Position numbers and translations under genes: made by a program. Shown in pieces: positions 6,912 to 15,464 of a stretch of 18,535 bases of DNA. Positions within the stretch are counted from its first letter, which is position 1. Each line of letters begins with the position of its first letter. The stretch is taken from assembly GCA_003819975.1 (NCBI GenBank), contig RPPU01000016.1:1-18535 (forward strand). Reading direction: 5' to 3'. The notes below the pieces were generated by a model. That model worked only from the letters and a program-made list of their open reading frames with translations. It was not told the origin of the DNA and did not search any database. This DNA comes from Desulfobacteraceae bacterium (GTDB lineage Bacteria; Desulfobacterota; DSM-4660; Desulfatiglandales; HGW-15).

Positions 6912-8498
6912 CTACTTGATGTAAACTTCCTTGAGCGGATGTAAATTAACGATATTGGTGTACCAGCCGACCACTTTCTTGTTGATCATACCTAGGTTGG
7001 TGTAATGGTAAATCGGCATAATACCCTGGTCTTGAGTGATAAAGATATCTTCGGCTTTGGCCAGAAGGGCCATGCGGTCGGCCGGCTTCAATAATTTTCC
7101 GTTTTTATCCATGCCGGAGGCGGCCTGTTTAATCAGTTTATCGTATTCCGGATTGCTGTATTTTCCGCCGTTCATCCCGCCGCCGGTGATGAACTGGTCC
7201 AGGAACGTATTGGGATCCTGATAATCGCCGATCCAGCCTCTGCGGATTACTTCAAAATTACCCGCGTTCAAATTAGACAAATAGGTTTTCCATTCCTGAT
7301 TGGCCAGAGTGCATTCGATGCCCAGATTTTCTTTCCATTGTTGTTGGATATATTCGCCTATTTTTTTATGAGATTCGCTGGTGTTGTAGATTATTTCAAA
7401 TTTGGGAAAACCTTTGCCGCCCGGAAACCCGGCTTCAGCCAACAACTTTTTGGCGCGTTCGAGATCTTCTTTGTTGCCCAAAATATTCTTGTATCCGGCC
7501 ATGGGCGGGACAATCACATAGGTCGGAATTTCACCCGCTTTGGTGACTTTTTTGGTCAAATCCTTGCGATTGACGGCCATGGTAAGCGCCTTGCGGACTC
7601 TGGGATCGTTAAACGGTTTCTTTTCATTCTGAAACACATAATAGTAAGTGCCCAGATAGGGTGAATTATAAGAATCATCCCTCTCAAGAGCCGCTTCGAT
7701 CTGGTCCCTGGGAATAATATCGGTCCAATCCAACTCGTTGTTCAGGAACATCTTGTGGGCCGTGTTGTTGTCATCGATCGGATAATAAATGATTCTGGCT
7801 AATTTAACCTTGTCTTTGTCCCAATATTTCGGGTTCGGCACAAGGGTCAATTTATCCTGGGGTCTCCATGATTCCAGCATAAAGGGCCCATTGCTGACCA
7901 TATTACCGGGCAGGGTCCAATCCTTGCCGTACTTCTCAACCGCGTGCATGGGTATCAATGAAAAGGCCGGGTGTTCCAGCGCACCCAAGACATAAGGCAA
8001 CGGCCCGACCATTTCCATCTGGAGGGTTAAATCGTCAATAGCTTTGATTTTCACGGAATTCGGATCGGTATTTTTGCCGGCATTAAATGCTTCGGCGCCG
8101 GCAATGAACATGGCCGGGAACCAGGCATAGGGAGCGGCTGTTTTGGGATCCAGGGTTCTTAACCAGGATTTCACGACGGTCTGGGCGGTAATCGGCACGC
8201 CGTCACTCCAGGTGGTTTTTCTGAGGTGGAAGGTATAGGTTTTGCCGTCTTTGCTGATGTCCCAGCTTTTTGCAAGCGCCGGTTGCGGTGACGCATCTTT
8301 GGGATCAACGGTTGTCAGATTTTCAAAAAGCGCAATATGGATGCGATGCTCCAAAACACCCTGTTGAAGGCTGGGGTCGATTGATTCAGGTTCGGCGCCG
8401 TTGCCGATCCTGAATTCGCCCTTTTGAGCGGCCATGACGGCTGAAAATGAAAAAACGGATAAAAATAACACCAGCATAACCAAAAGAATCTTTTTCAT
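6912..8498 (-). CDS. OppA/DppA-family ABC transporter solute-binding protein (SBP_bac_5)
   Basis: Periplasmic binding component for peptides or similar solutes delivered to an ABC importer. 528 residues, the family's usual size. The N-terminus is a Sec signal peptide (MKKILL, hydrophobic core to about residue 20, likely cleavage near VMAAQKG) with no lipobox cysteine, as in Gram-negative periplasmic proteins. Family markers: EPESIDPS (37-44), ALAKSWDISKDGKTYTFHLR, WSDGVPITAQTVV, SNGPFMLESW, NPKYWDK, RVRKALTMAVNR, and the late EWKTYL and GWIGDYQDPNTFLD. AAGGAGG lies about 5 bases before the ATG. No permease or ATPase gene is in the window, so it is an orphan here. The substrate cannot be read from sequence; peptide is the default, with dipeptides, nickel or other solutes possible. 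Confidence 0.93.
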   Translation of the reverse strand: MKKILLVMLVLFLSVFSFSAVMAAQKGEFRIGNGAEPESIDPSLQQGVLEHRIHIALFENLTTVDPKDASPQPALAKSWDISKDGKTYTFHLRKTTWSDGVPITAQTVVKSWLRTLDPKTAAPYAWFPAMFIAGAEAFNAGKNTDPNSVKIKAIDDLTLQMEMVGPLPYVLGALEHPAFSLIPMHAVEKYGKDWTLPGNMVSNGPFMLESWRPQDKLTLVPNPKYWDKDKVKLARIIYYPIDDNNTAHKMFLNNELDWTDIIPRDQIEAALERDDSYNSPYLGTYYYVFQNEKKPFNDPRVRKALTMAVNRKDLTKKVTKAGEIPTYVIVPPMAGYKNILGNKEDLERAKKLLAEAGFPGGKGFPKFEIIYNTSESHKKIGEYIQQQWKENLGIECTLANQEWKTYLSNLNAGNFEVIRRGWIGDYQDPNTFLDQFITGGGMNGGKYSNPEYDKLIKQAASGMDKNGKLLKPADRMALLAKAEDIFITQDQGIMPIYHYTNLGMINKKVVGWYTNIVNLHPLKEVYIK

Positions 8499-8580
8499 AC
8501 ACCCTCCTTAACCATAATGAATGATTAATAAAATGATCGAACGGCCTTTGTCGCTAAAAATGTATAAACCTATGCGGAGT

Positions 8581-8609
8581 ATTATCCTGGGGACAATAGA
8601 GCTTTCCAA
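8581..8609 (-). promoter_or_regulatory. Candidate promoter for the binding-protein gene
   Basis: On the minus strand: -35 TTGGAA (8604-8609), a 17-base spacer, and -10 GATAAT (8581-8586). The ATG lies about 80 bases downstream. The spacing is ideal, the -10 matches five of six and the -35 four of six. I see no clear terminator between here and the regulator stop at 8728, so readthrough from the upstream operon is possible. Confidence 0.45.
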
Positions 8610-8727
8610 TAGGATTCAGACCAGATAGCTCGAAAAGCCGATCAAGCAAAAGAATCCGGGAGTAAACCGTCTAATATCAGGAGGAAAATTTTTGATTAAA
8701 AAATCCGTGAGAGGGATAGCGCAACGA

Positions 8728-9501
8728 TTATCGCAGGTTGAGTTGTTTTTTTAATTGATCCATGTAATTTTTACTGACCTTGACGGATGTTTTTTGAAGA
8801 TCGTTTACGATGATTTTATGGCCCTGATCCAGGGTTTTTTTGATTTTTTCTATTTTATTAAGGGCCACGATATAACTCTTGTTGATTCGAATAAAATCCG
8901 CCGGGTCCAGGGTCGCTTCCAAATCCTTGAGGGTGGCATTGTAAAAGTACTGTTTATCATGGGTATGCAGAAAGACATATTTATCTTCCGCTTTAAAAAA
9001 ACAGACTTCTTCCTGGGGTATGATCAGAATTTGCTCCCGTTCCTTTACCGCAAAGCGCTGCGGGTCGTGTTTTCTCTGTTCCTGAAGAATATCCCGGATC
9101 AATTTCTCCAATGCTTGCTCGGCATAGGGCGTGCGGCTCGTGGCTTTTGCAATCGCCGCTTCCAAACGCTCTTTTGTGACCGGTTTCAGAATATAATCGA
9201 TCCCGTTTGCTTCAAAAGCTTTTAAAGCATAATGACCGTAAGCCGAAACAAAAATAACCAGCGGCGGATGTTGAATGGATTTCAGGACCTCAAACCCGTT
9301 CAATTCCGGTAATTCAATATCCAAAAAAAGGAGATCCGGTTTTTCGGTTTGAATGAATCGAACCGCTTCCTTGCCGTCATGAGCCGCACCCCGAAATTCC
9401 AAATCCGGAAAATCGGCAAGCATCTCCTTGAGCGCATGAAACGAAGCCAGGTTGTCTTCAACAATGACGGTTTTCCATTTCGCTTTTGGGCGTTCAAGCA
9501 T
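8728..9501 (-). CDS. LytTR-family response regulator
   Basis: Transcription regulator that is phosphorylated by the kinase encoded just upstream and then binds DNA. From ATG 9499-9501 it is 257 residues: a receiver domain at about 10-120 with acidic pair Glu15-Asp16, phospho-acceptor Asp61 in LFLDIELPE, switch Ser86 in FVSAYGHYALKAF and Lys106 in LKPV; then a LytTR DNA-binding domain at about 155-250, with FAVKEREQILIIP and FIRINKSYIVALNKI. The open frame extends 24 codons further upstream, but GGAGGT sits 5 bases before this ATG and the extension is only out-of-frame kinase sequence. The gene overlaps the kinase by 8 bases, so coupling is likely. Target genes are unknown; I found no clear pair of LytTR boxes here. 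Confidence 0.92.
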   Translation of the reverse strand: MLERPKAKWKTVIVEDNLASFHALKEMLADFPDLEFRGAAHDGKEAVRFIQTEKPDLLFLDIELPELNGFEVLKSIQHPPLVIFVSAYGHYALKAFEANGIDYILKPVTKERLEAAIAKATSRTPYAEQALEKLIRDILQEQRKHDPQRFAVKEREQILIIPQEEVCFFKAEDKYVFLHTHDKQYFYNATLKDLEATLDPADFIRINKSYIVALNKIEKIKKTLDQGHKIIVNDLQKTSVKVSKNYMDQLKKQLNLR

Positions 9502-10657
9502 CGGGCACCTCCAGGCGGATCGTCGTTCCGCTGCCTCGTGAAGAATCGATGCAGAAACGGGCTTTACGTTCATAAAAAAGTTTGAGCCTTTCCTGAACGC
9601 TGTACAACCCGAATCCGCTCCGAATATCGGCCGGATTAAAACCGAGGCCGTTATCCATTATCCGAATGTTGATGGAATGGTCCTCTTGGGCAATATCGAT
9701 CCGGATACAACCGCCTTCCCTTTTCTTTTTGATGCCGTGAATCACGGCATTTTCAATCAACGGCAAAATCAACAACGGCATGATTTTAAAATCCAGAAGT
9801 TTTTCAGATACCTGAATATGGTAGTCCAAGCGGTTATACAAAATCATCTTTTCAATTTCCAGATAATCCCGGATCATCGCCAACTCATCGGCAAGCGGGT
9901 GGGTTTGAATTTCCGTGGCCGCAAAAACGCCGCGGTACAAATCGGCCAATCGCGTAATCACATCGCGCAAAGCCGAGCCGTTTTTATCGGCGGATAAACC
10001 GCCGAGCGAATCAAGGGCATTGTACAAAAAATGCGGATTGACCTTGGACTGAAAGGTTTTCAGCTGAGACTCGAATTCAAGGTTTTTCTGCCTTTCCGCA
10101 CTTCTTTTTAATTCATTTTTAAAAACGCGATGTTGATAATAATATCTGAAAAGGAGGGCCGCCAAAGCCAAAAAGAAAACCCCGACAATAATAAAATTGA
10201 ACGTTTTCGACTTCTTTTCTTGTTTTTTATTTTCGCCATGCATCAAGGAAAATGTTTTTAAAGCCTGCTGATAATATTCCAAGGCTTGCGAGTCGTTGCG
10301 CAGGCCGTCATACAAATCTCCGATACGATACAGCAGGTTTGCTTCAACTTCTTTATCGTTCAATTGGCGGGACAGCGGCAAGGCTTCTTTGAGATATTCG
10401 ATGCTTTTGCGCGGCGCTGGAACCATCCAGTAAGCGGCTAATTTTTCCAGGATATTTATTTTTTCACGATCGCCGGCTTTCAGATACCTGATTTCGAAAT
10501 TCTCGCCGGCTTCGGGCGGATTAAGGTTTTCCGCCCGCAGAATGAGCGCACCGAAAACCAAAATGCCGAAAACGCAAAAAGGAATCCGGAATCTTGCCGA
10601 TGCCCGTTGGGCGGTTTGTCCCGATCTTTTTCTTAAAAAAAAACCCATAGGCGGCAT
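9494..10657 (-). CDS. LytS-type sensor histidine kinase with extracytoplasmic TPR-like sensor
   Basis: 387-residue membrane sensor that autophosphorylates on histidine and passes the phosphate to the LytTR regulator. Layout: basic N-terminus, first membrane segment about 25-41, an extracytoplasmic region 42-153 that is helical and contains a TPR-like unit around 105-135 (LLYRIGDLYDGLRNDSQALE), second membrane segment 154-170, a short coiled coil 180-200, the His_kinase domain (PF06580) with His209 in KVNPHFLYNALDSL, and a HATPase_c domain with Asn303 in LPLIENAVIHG, DNGLGF at 335-340, GFGLYSVQERL and GSGTTIRLEV. All catalytic boxes look intact. The sensor is not the multi-helix 5TM domain of classical LytS. 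ATG 10657 has only a weak SD; the ATG three codons later is also possible. It follows the metallophosphoesterase stop by 22 bases. Confidence 0.92.
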   Translation of the reverse strand: MPPMGFFLRKRSGQTAQRASARFRIPFCVFGILVFGALILRAENLNPPEAGENFEIRYLKAGDREKINILEKLAAYWMVPAPRKSIEYLKEALPLSRQLNDKEVEANLLYRIGDLYDGLRNDSQALEYYQQALKTFSLMHGENKKQEKKSKTFNFIIVGVFFLALAALLFRYYYQHRVFKNELKRSAERQKNLEFESQLKTFQSKVNPHFLYNALDSLGGLSADKNGSALRDVITRLADLYRGVFAATEIQTHPLADELAMIRDYLEIEKMILYNRLDYHIQVSEKLLDFKIMPLLILPLIENAVIHGIKKKREGGCIRIDIAQEDHSINIRIMDNGLGFNPADIRSGFGLYSVQERLKLFYERKARFCIDSSRGSGTTIRLEVPDA

Positions 10658-10679
10658 TCCGATTTTAAACCGGACTGGA

Positions 10680-11855
10680 TCACGGTTGTTTGTTTATGAT
10701 GTCAATAACCGTTATTTCCGGAGGGGACAGAAAACGAATCGGCCGTCCCCAAGAGCCGGTGCCTCTGCTGACATAAAGATAGGTTTTTGAAGATAATTCA
10801 AAATACCCGCTGTGGTAACGATATAGCAGAGCCGTTATCAGACTGAAAGGAAAAATTTGGCCTTTATGAATATGTCCGGAAAGCTGGAGGAAAAACAGGT
10901 CGCGGCTGCCCGCATTCACCATGGGCTGATGTTTCAAGAGGATGATCATTTTTCCGGACGGAATATTTTTCAAAATTTCAGCTTCTTGCGGATTTGAAGC
11001 CGATTGGAAATTCCGGCCGGCCGGATCATCGACGCCGGCCAAATGGATCCAATCGGCAATGGGATAGGCCTGATTCCGGATCATTTTAAAACCGGCTTGG
11101 GTTATGAAAGCGGTTGCTTTTGCAATGCCGGTATAGAATTCATGATTGCCGGTAACGGCATATTTACCGTAAGGGGCTTTAATGGTATTCAGGCGGGCGA
11201 TCACGGCTGCTTCATCCTGCAGACCTCTATCGATTATATCACCAGTGCAGACCACCAAGTCGGGTTCCAGTTGATTTATTTGCCGGGCGATTTTTTCAGC
11301 TAATTCCTTTTTGTTAATGATGCTGAAGTGCAGATCGGAGATCTGAACGATCCTGAATTTATCCAACTCCGGCGGCATAAGAACCGTGACCAGACTTATT
11401 CTTTCAATCCGGATGTTTCGGACCTCAAAATGGCCATAAACCAGAATGGTCAAAACCAAAAATAGGGATGAAAAAAAAACGGGTTGGCGTCCGGCAAACC
11501 AGCTTATTGAAGAAATCGACAGAGGGATTCGCGTGTTCAGGAACGCGACCAAACGGGTTAAAAAATCAATACTGATGTGGATTGAGAAAAAAAGAAAGAC
11601 AAAGGCCATCCAAAGATAGCCAAAATAAGAAAAAGAATACCCCCAAAAACCGGTTCGGTAATTGTGAATGATATTTAAGAAAACAGGCGAAAATAATAGA
11701 AAGGCGAGAACAATGATGAACCCTAGGCGATGGATCTCAAAAAAACGCAAGGTTTTGACACATTTGACGTAAAAATAGAAATGAAGTGTCGCGTAACTTA
11801 TTAAAAATATTGATAAAAATATGATAAATTGAAAGATGGCTGTTGCCGATCGCAT
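10680..11855 (-). CDS. Integral-membrane metallophosphoesterase (YaeI/YkuE-like)
   Basis: Calcineurin-like phosphoesterase anchored in the inner membrane; relatives such as YaeI and YkuE act on phosphodiesters including lipids, but the substrate here is unknown. 391 residues: about four hydrophobic segments (near 8-30, 45-63, 78-100 and 126-140), then the catalytic domain from about 165. All five metal boxes are present: ISDLHF (Asp174, His176), GDIIDRG (Asp206), TGNHEFY (Asn237, His238), LLKHQP (His309) and SGHIHKGQ (His328, His330). The C-terminal YVSRGTGSWGRPIR is typical of the family. The SD is weak. It is the promoter-proximal gene of a likely three-gene operon with the kinase 22 bases downstream, so it may serve the signal or output of that system. 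Only family-level function is secure. Confidence 0.88.
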   Translation of the reverse strand: MRSATAIFQFIIFLSIFLISYATLHFYFYVKCVKTLRFFEIHRLGFIIVLAFLLFSPVFLNIIHNYRTGFWGYSFSYFGYLWMAFVFLFFSIHISIDFLTRLVAFLNTRIPLSISSISWFAGRQPVFFSSLFLVLTILVYGHFEVRNIRIERISLVTVLMPPELDKFRIVQISDLHFSIINKKELAEKIARQINQLEPDLVVCTGDIIDRGLQDEAAVIARLNTIKAPYGKYAVTGNHEFYTGIAKATAFITQAGFKMIRNQAYPIADWIHLAGVDDPAGRNFQSASNPQEAEILKNIPSGKMIILLKHQPMVNAGSRDLFFLQLSGHIHKGQIFPFSLITALLYRYHSGYFELSSKTYLYVSRGTGSWGRPIRFLSPPEITVIDIINKQP

Positions 11856-12000
11856 TGAATATCCCGGGCTCTTATTCAGGGAACCAATCTAAAAACCAAT
11901 TGTCTTAAAGAAAGGAGCTTGATCCTAAAAACGTTTTGTAAAGATAGGCGTATTTAAAACCCATTTTCCTTGGTGAAGCAACAGATTGCAAAGCCGGTAA

Positions 12001-12029
12001 AATGTAATGGAATTTTTTTGGTCTGTCAA
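12001..12029 (-). promoter_or_regulatory. Candidate promoter for the phosphoesterase-kinase-regulator operon
   Basis: On the minus strand: a perfect -35 TTGACA (12024-12029), an ideal 17-base spacer, and -10 TACATT (12001-12006, four of six). It implies an untranslated leader of about 140 bases before ATG 11855, long enough to hold regulation, though I see no known leader motif. Confidence 0.42.
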
Positions 12030-12080
12030 AGCATATCATTAATGGATTATATTAAAAAAAACAGGCAATTTGAAAAACAC

Positions 12081-12109
12081 TTGCAATTATGGAAACTTAC
12101 TCCTATTTT
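12081..12109 (+). promoter_or_regulatory. Candidate promoter for the PBP-lipoprotein operon
   Basis: TTGCAA (12081-12086), 17 bases, TATTTT (12104-12109). Each hexamer matches four of six consensus positions; the GTG start is about 55 bases downstream. Plausible but not strong in this AT-rich context. Confidence 0.32.
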
Positions 12110-12152
12110 AGGTTTTTATTTTCAAATTGAAATTCAATCCTGCTAATTGTTC

Positions 12153-12158
12153 AAGGAG
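12153..12158 (+). promoter_or_regulatory. Shine-Dalgarno site that decides the GTG start of the PBP
   Basis: AAGGAG lies 6 bases before GTG 12165-12167. The open frame reaches a TTG at 12147, but that codon is upstream of the SD and so cannot use it. Confidence 0.65.
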
Positions 12159-12164
12159 AATCGG

Positions 12165-15100
12165 GTGGATTTGAGTAAAATGAAGCGGCTGTTTTCCGTT
12201 TGGCCGATTAAAAAAATCTTAAAACGATTTTTGATCGTCGGGGGCGCATTGATTGTTTTTCTTATCATCGTCGCCGGTATCTTCGGTTTGTATTATCTAA
12301 AGGTCTATCAAGAGACCATGGGCCACATCGAACGCGGAGCCATTGACAGCGTTATTTTTTCGGAAAGCCCGGTTTATTACGATGATCAGCAATCGATTGC
12401 CGGTGTGTTTTTTGAAAAGACCCATCGTAAATACATCAAATATGAAAATATTCCGCCTTATTTCATCCAAGCCCTGGTAGCGGCTGAAGATAAAGATTTT
12501 TTTCATCATCATGGGTTCAGTTTTAAATCGTTTTTTCGGGCCCTGCTGGCGAATGTGCGCAGCGGCAGGGTCGCTCAGGGCGGCAGCACTTTGACCCAGC
12601 AAACCGCAAAAAATATATTCAAACGGGAAAAAAGATCCTATCGGGCGAAAATGAAAGAGTTGGTGCAGGCTCTTCTGCTCGAAAAAAATTATTCCAAACA
12701 AGAAATTCTGGAAATGTACACCAACCAGTTTTTTGTAACCGGTTTCGGCAGCGGCCTCCAAGTCGCTTCCCAATATTTTTTCAATAAAGACGCCGAAAAA
12801 CTGGATCTGGTTGAAGCGGCCTTTATCGCCGGTTCGGTTAAAGGTCCGTACAAATACAACCCTTTCATCAAAAAAACCGCGGAAGAAAAAAAAGAAGCCG
12901 GAAAACTGGCCAAACTGCGCAAAGACTATGTTCTGCTCAATATGTTGCGGCAAAACTATATCAACGCGGAACAATATGCCGCTGCCAAAGAAAAAGAAGT
13001 CCCTTTTCAGGAAGGGAAAGTCACTTTCGGGTTGAACGTGATGCTTGATTATATCCGGGAGCAATTGGAGTCGGATTATTTCAAAACCATCCTGCAGGAA
13101 CAAGGGATCAACAACATCGCCACTTCCGGGATCAAAATATATACTTCCGTCAACAAACAGATTCAGGAAGGCGCCCTGAAAAGTTTACGGACCCGCCTGC
13201 CTTTGATCGATACCAAATTATCCGGTTACAAACGCGAGGCCCTGCAAGTTGCGTACACGGATATCCATGAAAACCTACTGGCAAATGCGGAAGCCGATTT
13301 TCCCCTTATCGCTAAAATCACGCAAATAAACGCCGAAATCCGGAATCCCTCCCTGCAAGTGACCTGGGACAACGGCTGGGGAACGATTCCTTATGAAGGA
13401 TTGCAGCCAATGGCGGAAGCCTGGCTGAAATCCAAACTCGGCAACTGGGCCGGCCTGGATAAAAAGCATATACCCGATTTTCTGAAAAATTTTCAAATCG
13501 GCGATATGGTTTTGATCCAGCCTCAGGAACAAAAAACCGATCCGGGGGCGATTACTTTAACCCTTTCCAAAACCCCGGAACTGAACGGCGGCATTGTGGT
13601 CCTGCAAAACGGAATGATCAAAGCCATGATCGGCGGTTTTTTCGATCGGTTTTTCAACCGGGCCGTGGATGCCAAACGTCAGCTAGGCTCCATTTTTAAA
13701 CCGATTGTTTATGCGGCGGCGTTGCAATTGAAATGGAATACTCTTGATCCTTTGATCAACAAAAAAAGCGTTTTTCCATTTGAGAAATCTCATTATGTGC
13801 CTAATCCGGCCCATGAACCCAAAACAGAAACCGTTTCCATGATTTGGGCCGGCGCGAAATCGGAAAACATCGCCTCGGTTTGGCTGCTTTATCATTTAAG
13901 CGATCATCTGAATAAAAACGAATTCGCGGAAATGGCGGATCGGGTGGGTCTCAGTCAGATAAAAGATGAATCCTATTTGAAATATGTCGAGCGGATTCGC
14001 GACAAGCACGGCATTGTGGTGGATGACGCCGCCGTGACCGAAGCGGTTTTCGATGAGACCAAAAAAGAAATCGAAACCGACCTGATCTTCAACGGTTATG
14101 AAGATTACACCTTGACCCTGCGCCATCTTTACTATTCTTTTAATCCAACGATTCAGGAAAATAAAGAGGCCCACCGTTTCACGGCGCCTCAATTGAGTTT
14201 CAAGGATCTCCTGGCCCTCAATTTGGAAATGAAGAAAAGATCCGCCGCGCTTAAAGAAGCGATGGACCAATACCGTGCATCGCAAAACCCTGAATTACTC
14301 GATTCTATTTCCAAAGAAATCCATTCCTTTTATCTGACCCAAACCGAATCGGGCGCAAGCAAACTGGTTTTTATCGTTTCACGGGATCCGCTGGATCCCA
14401 AACGGTTTCAGCCCCTAACCGCCGAATGGTGTCTGGTAAATGAAGAAGAACTGCCCAAGGCCCTGATCAACGGAATTTTGCCCTCTGAAGTCATTGATCT
14501 GGTTCAAGAGGGCATGAAAGAAACCCATAAAAAATTACAGCCCTTTAAACGTTATGAACCGGAAATATTGTACCAAGTGAAAGATTTCCGGGTCTTGACC
14601 CATCTGCTCTATGTCACCCGGTTTGCGCAAAACATCGGGATTTCTTCCAAGTTGGATCCCGTGCTTTCCTTCCCTTTAGGCGCCAATGCCATCAGCATCA
14701 CCGAAGCGGCTTTGGCCTACCAAACCATGATGACCGGCGCTGTTTTTCCCATGGAAAAGATTCCCAATGTCGCCATGGTGCCGGTGATCACCCGGATCAC
14801 GGACCGGGAGGGTTCCTTGCTTTGGGAGTATAAACCGCAACCCCAAAAAGTGTTGTCCGAGAAAATGACTCTGCTGATTGCCGAAATCCTGCGCATGGTG
14901 ATGGAAGCCGGCACCGGTCAGGCCGCGCAGGAGGACATCAAAATTTCCATGAATATCGAAGACATGAAATTCGATTTCGGCCTACCCCTTTTCGGCAAGA
15001 CCGGAACCGCGAACAAATCCGTCAACTCCAGTTTTGTCGGTTTTATACCCGGAATCAGGGATGAGGAAGAGTCTTTCAACCTCAAAGACGGCTATGTGAT

Positions 15101-15464
15101 CGCGAGTTATGTCGGTTATGACGACAACCGGCCCATGCAATCGGAACATATGGAGATTTACGGCGCTGCCGGCGCCCTACCCCTTTGGATCGATACGGTC
15201 AATGCCATTTTGAATTACACCAATTACAAGCAGCCGCTGCAAGCGGCCGATCTGGCCTTCGGGCCCGATTTATTCGCCTTATGGAAAAAGCAGGGATTGC
15301 AGACCATTCCGGTTTCGAACATCACGGGGTTGCCGGTTCCGCCGGAAGCATCGGGAACAACCGCCTTCATTCGTCAGGTATTTTCGGATGTGGAAGCAAA
15401 CAACGATCAGATCGTCAAAAAACGATCTTTCGAGCCTTTTGAAGGAGTAAAAAATGAAAATTAG
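12165..15464 (+). CDS. Class A penicillin-binding protein (PBP1A-like), enlarged
   Basis: Bifunctional peptidoglycan synthase: polymerises glycan strands from lipid II and cross-links the peptides, anchored in the inner membrane. From the GTG it is 1099 residues against about 750-850 for most PBP1A proteins. Order: membrane anchor about 23-45; GT51 domain with catalytic Glu108 in AAEDKDFFHHHG and RVAQGGSTLTQQ; an OB-like domain around 370-450 (ending FQIGDMVLI); and a transpeptidase domain with nucleophile Ser509 in SIFK, Ser566-Glu-Asn568, and Lys945 in KTGT. All catalytic motifs are intact. About 377 residues separate SEN from KTGT, far more than usual; an insertion of about 210 residues (roughly 598-806) interrupts the helical region just after SEN. 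The stop overlaps the start of the lipoprotein gene by 11 bases, so the two are co-expressed. Confidence 0.95.
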   Translation: MDLSKMKRLFSVWPIKKILKRFLIVGGALIVFLIIVAGIFGLYYLKVYQETMGHIERGAIDSVIFSESPVYYDDQQSIAGVFFEKTHRKYIKYENIPPYFIQALVAAEDKDFFHHHGFSFKSFFRALLANVRSGRVAQGGSTLTQQTAKNIFKREKRSYRAKMKELVQALLLEKNYSKQEILEMYTNQFFVTGFGSGLQVASQYFFNKDAEKLDLVEAAFIAGSVKGPYKYNPFIKKTAEEKKEAGKLAKLRKDYVLLNMLRQNYINAEQYAAAKEKEVPFQEGKVTFGLNVMLDYIREQLESDYFKTILQEQGINNIATSGIKIYTSVNKQIQEGALKSLRTRLPLIDTKLSGYKREALQVAYTDIHENLLANAEADFPLIAKITQINAEIRNPSLQVTWDNGWGTIPYEGLQPMAEAWLKSKLGNWAGLDKKHIPDFLKNFQIGDMVLIQPQEQKTDPGAITLTLSKTPELNGGIVVLQNGMIKAMIGGFFDRFFNRAVDAKRQLGSIFKPIVYAAALQLKWNTLDPLINKKSVFPFEKSHYVPNPAHEPKTETVSMIWAGAKSENIASVWLLYHLSDHLNKNEFAEMADRVGLSQIKDESYLKYVERIRDKHGIVVDDAAVTEAVFDETKKEIETDLIFNGYEDYTLTLRHLYYSFNPTIQENKEAHRFTAPQLSFKDLLALNLEMKKRSAALKEAMDQYRASQNPELLDSISKEIHSFYLTQTESGASKLVFIVSRDPLDPKRFQPLTAEWCLVNEEELPKALINGILPSEVIDLVQEGMKETHKKLQPFKRYEPEILYQVKDFRVLTHLLYVTRFAQNIGISSKLDPVLSFPLGANAISITEAALAYQTMMTGAVFPMEKIPNVAMVPVITRITDREGSLLWEYKPQPQKVLSEKMTLLIAEILRMVMEAGTGQAAQEDIKISMNIEDMKFDFGLPLFGKTGTANKSVNSSFVGFIPGIRDEEESFNLKDGYVIASYVGYDDNRPMQSEHMEIYGAAGALPLWIDTVNAILNYTNYKQPLQAADLAFGPDLFALWKKQGLQTIPVSNITGLPVPPEASGTTAFIRQVFSDVEANNDQIVKKRSFEPFEGVKNEN

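Larger units (their letters stand above)
11856..12164. other. Divergent promoter region between the phosphoesterase and PBP operons
   Basis: 309 bases, AT-rich, separating two divergent operons. It contains one promoter candidate on each strand, listed separately. A purine-rich AAAGGAG on the plus strand near 11911-11917 resembles a ribosome site but leads to no useful frame. I looked for paired LytTR-box repeats, which would link the regulator to these promoters, and saw no convincing pair. Confidence 0.5.

Noticed and set aside
6709..6924. 71-codon plus-strand frame overlapping the mtaD stop
   Set aside because: It runs through the strong terminator stem and into the end of the convergent binding-protein gene, has no SD at a sensible distance and no family resemblance.
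8692..8754. 20-codon plus-strand frame starting at TTG after a good AGGAGG
   Set aside because: Although the SD-like sequence is strong, the frame runs antisense into the end of the regulator gene and gives a short peptide with no family. I treat it as chance.
12297..13103. 268-codon minus-strand frame, phenylalanine-rich
   Set aside because: It is antisense to the glycosyltransferase part of the PBP. The Phe-rich composition is simply the complement of the many Lys and Glu codons on the coding strand.
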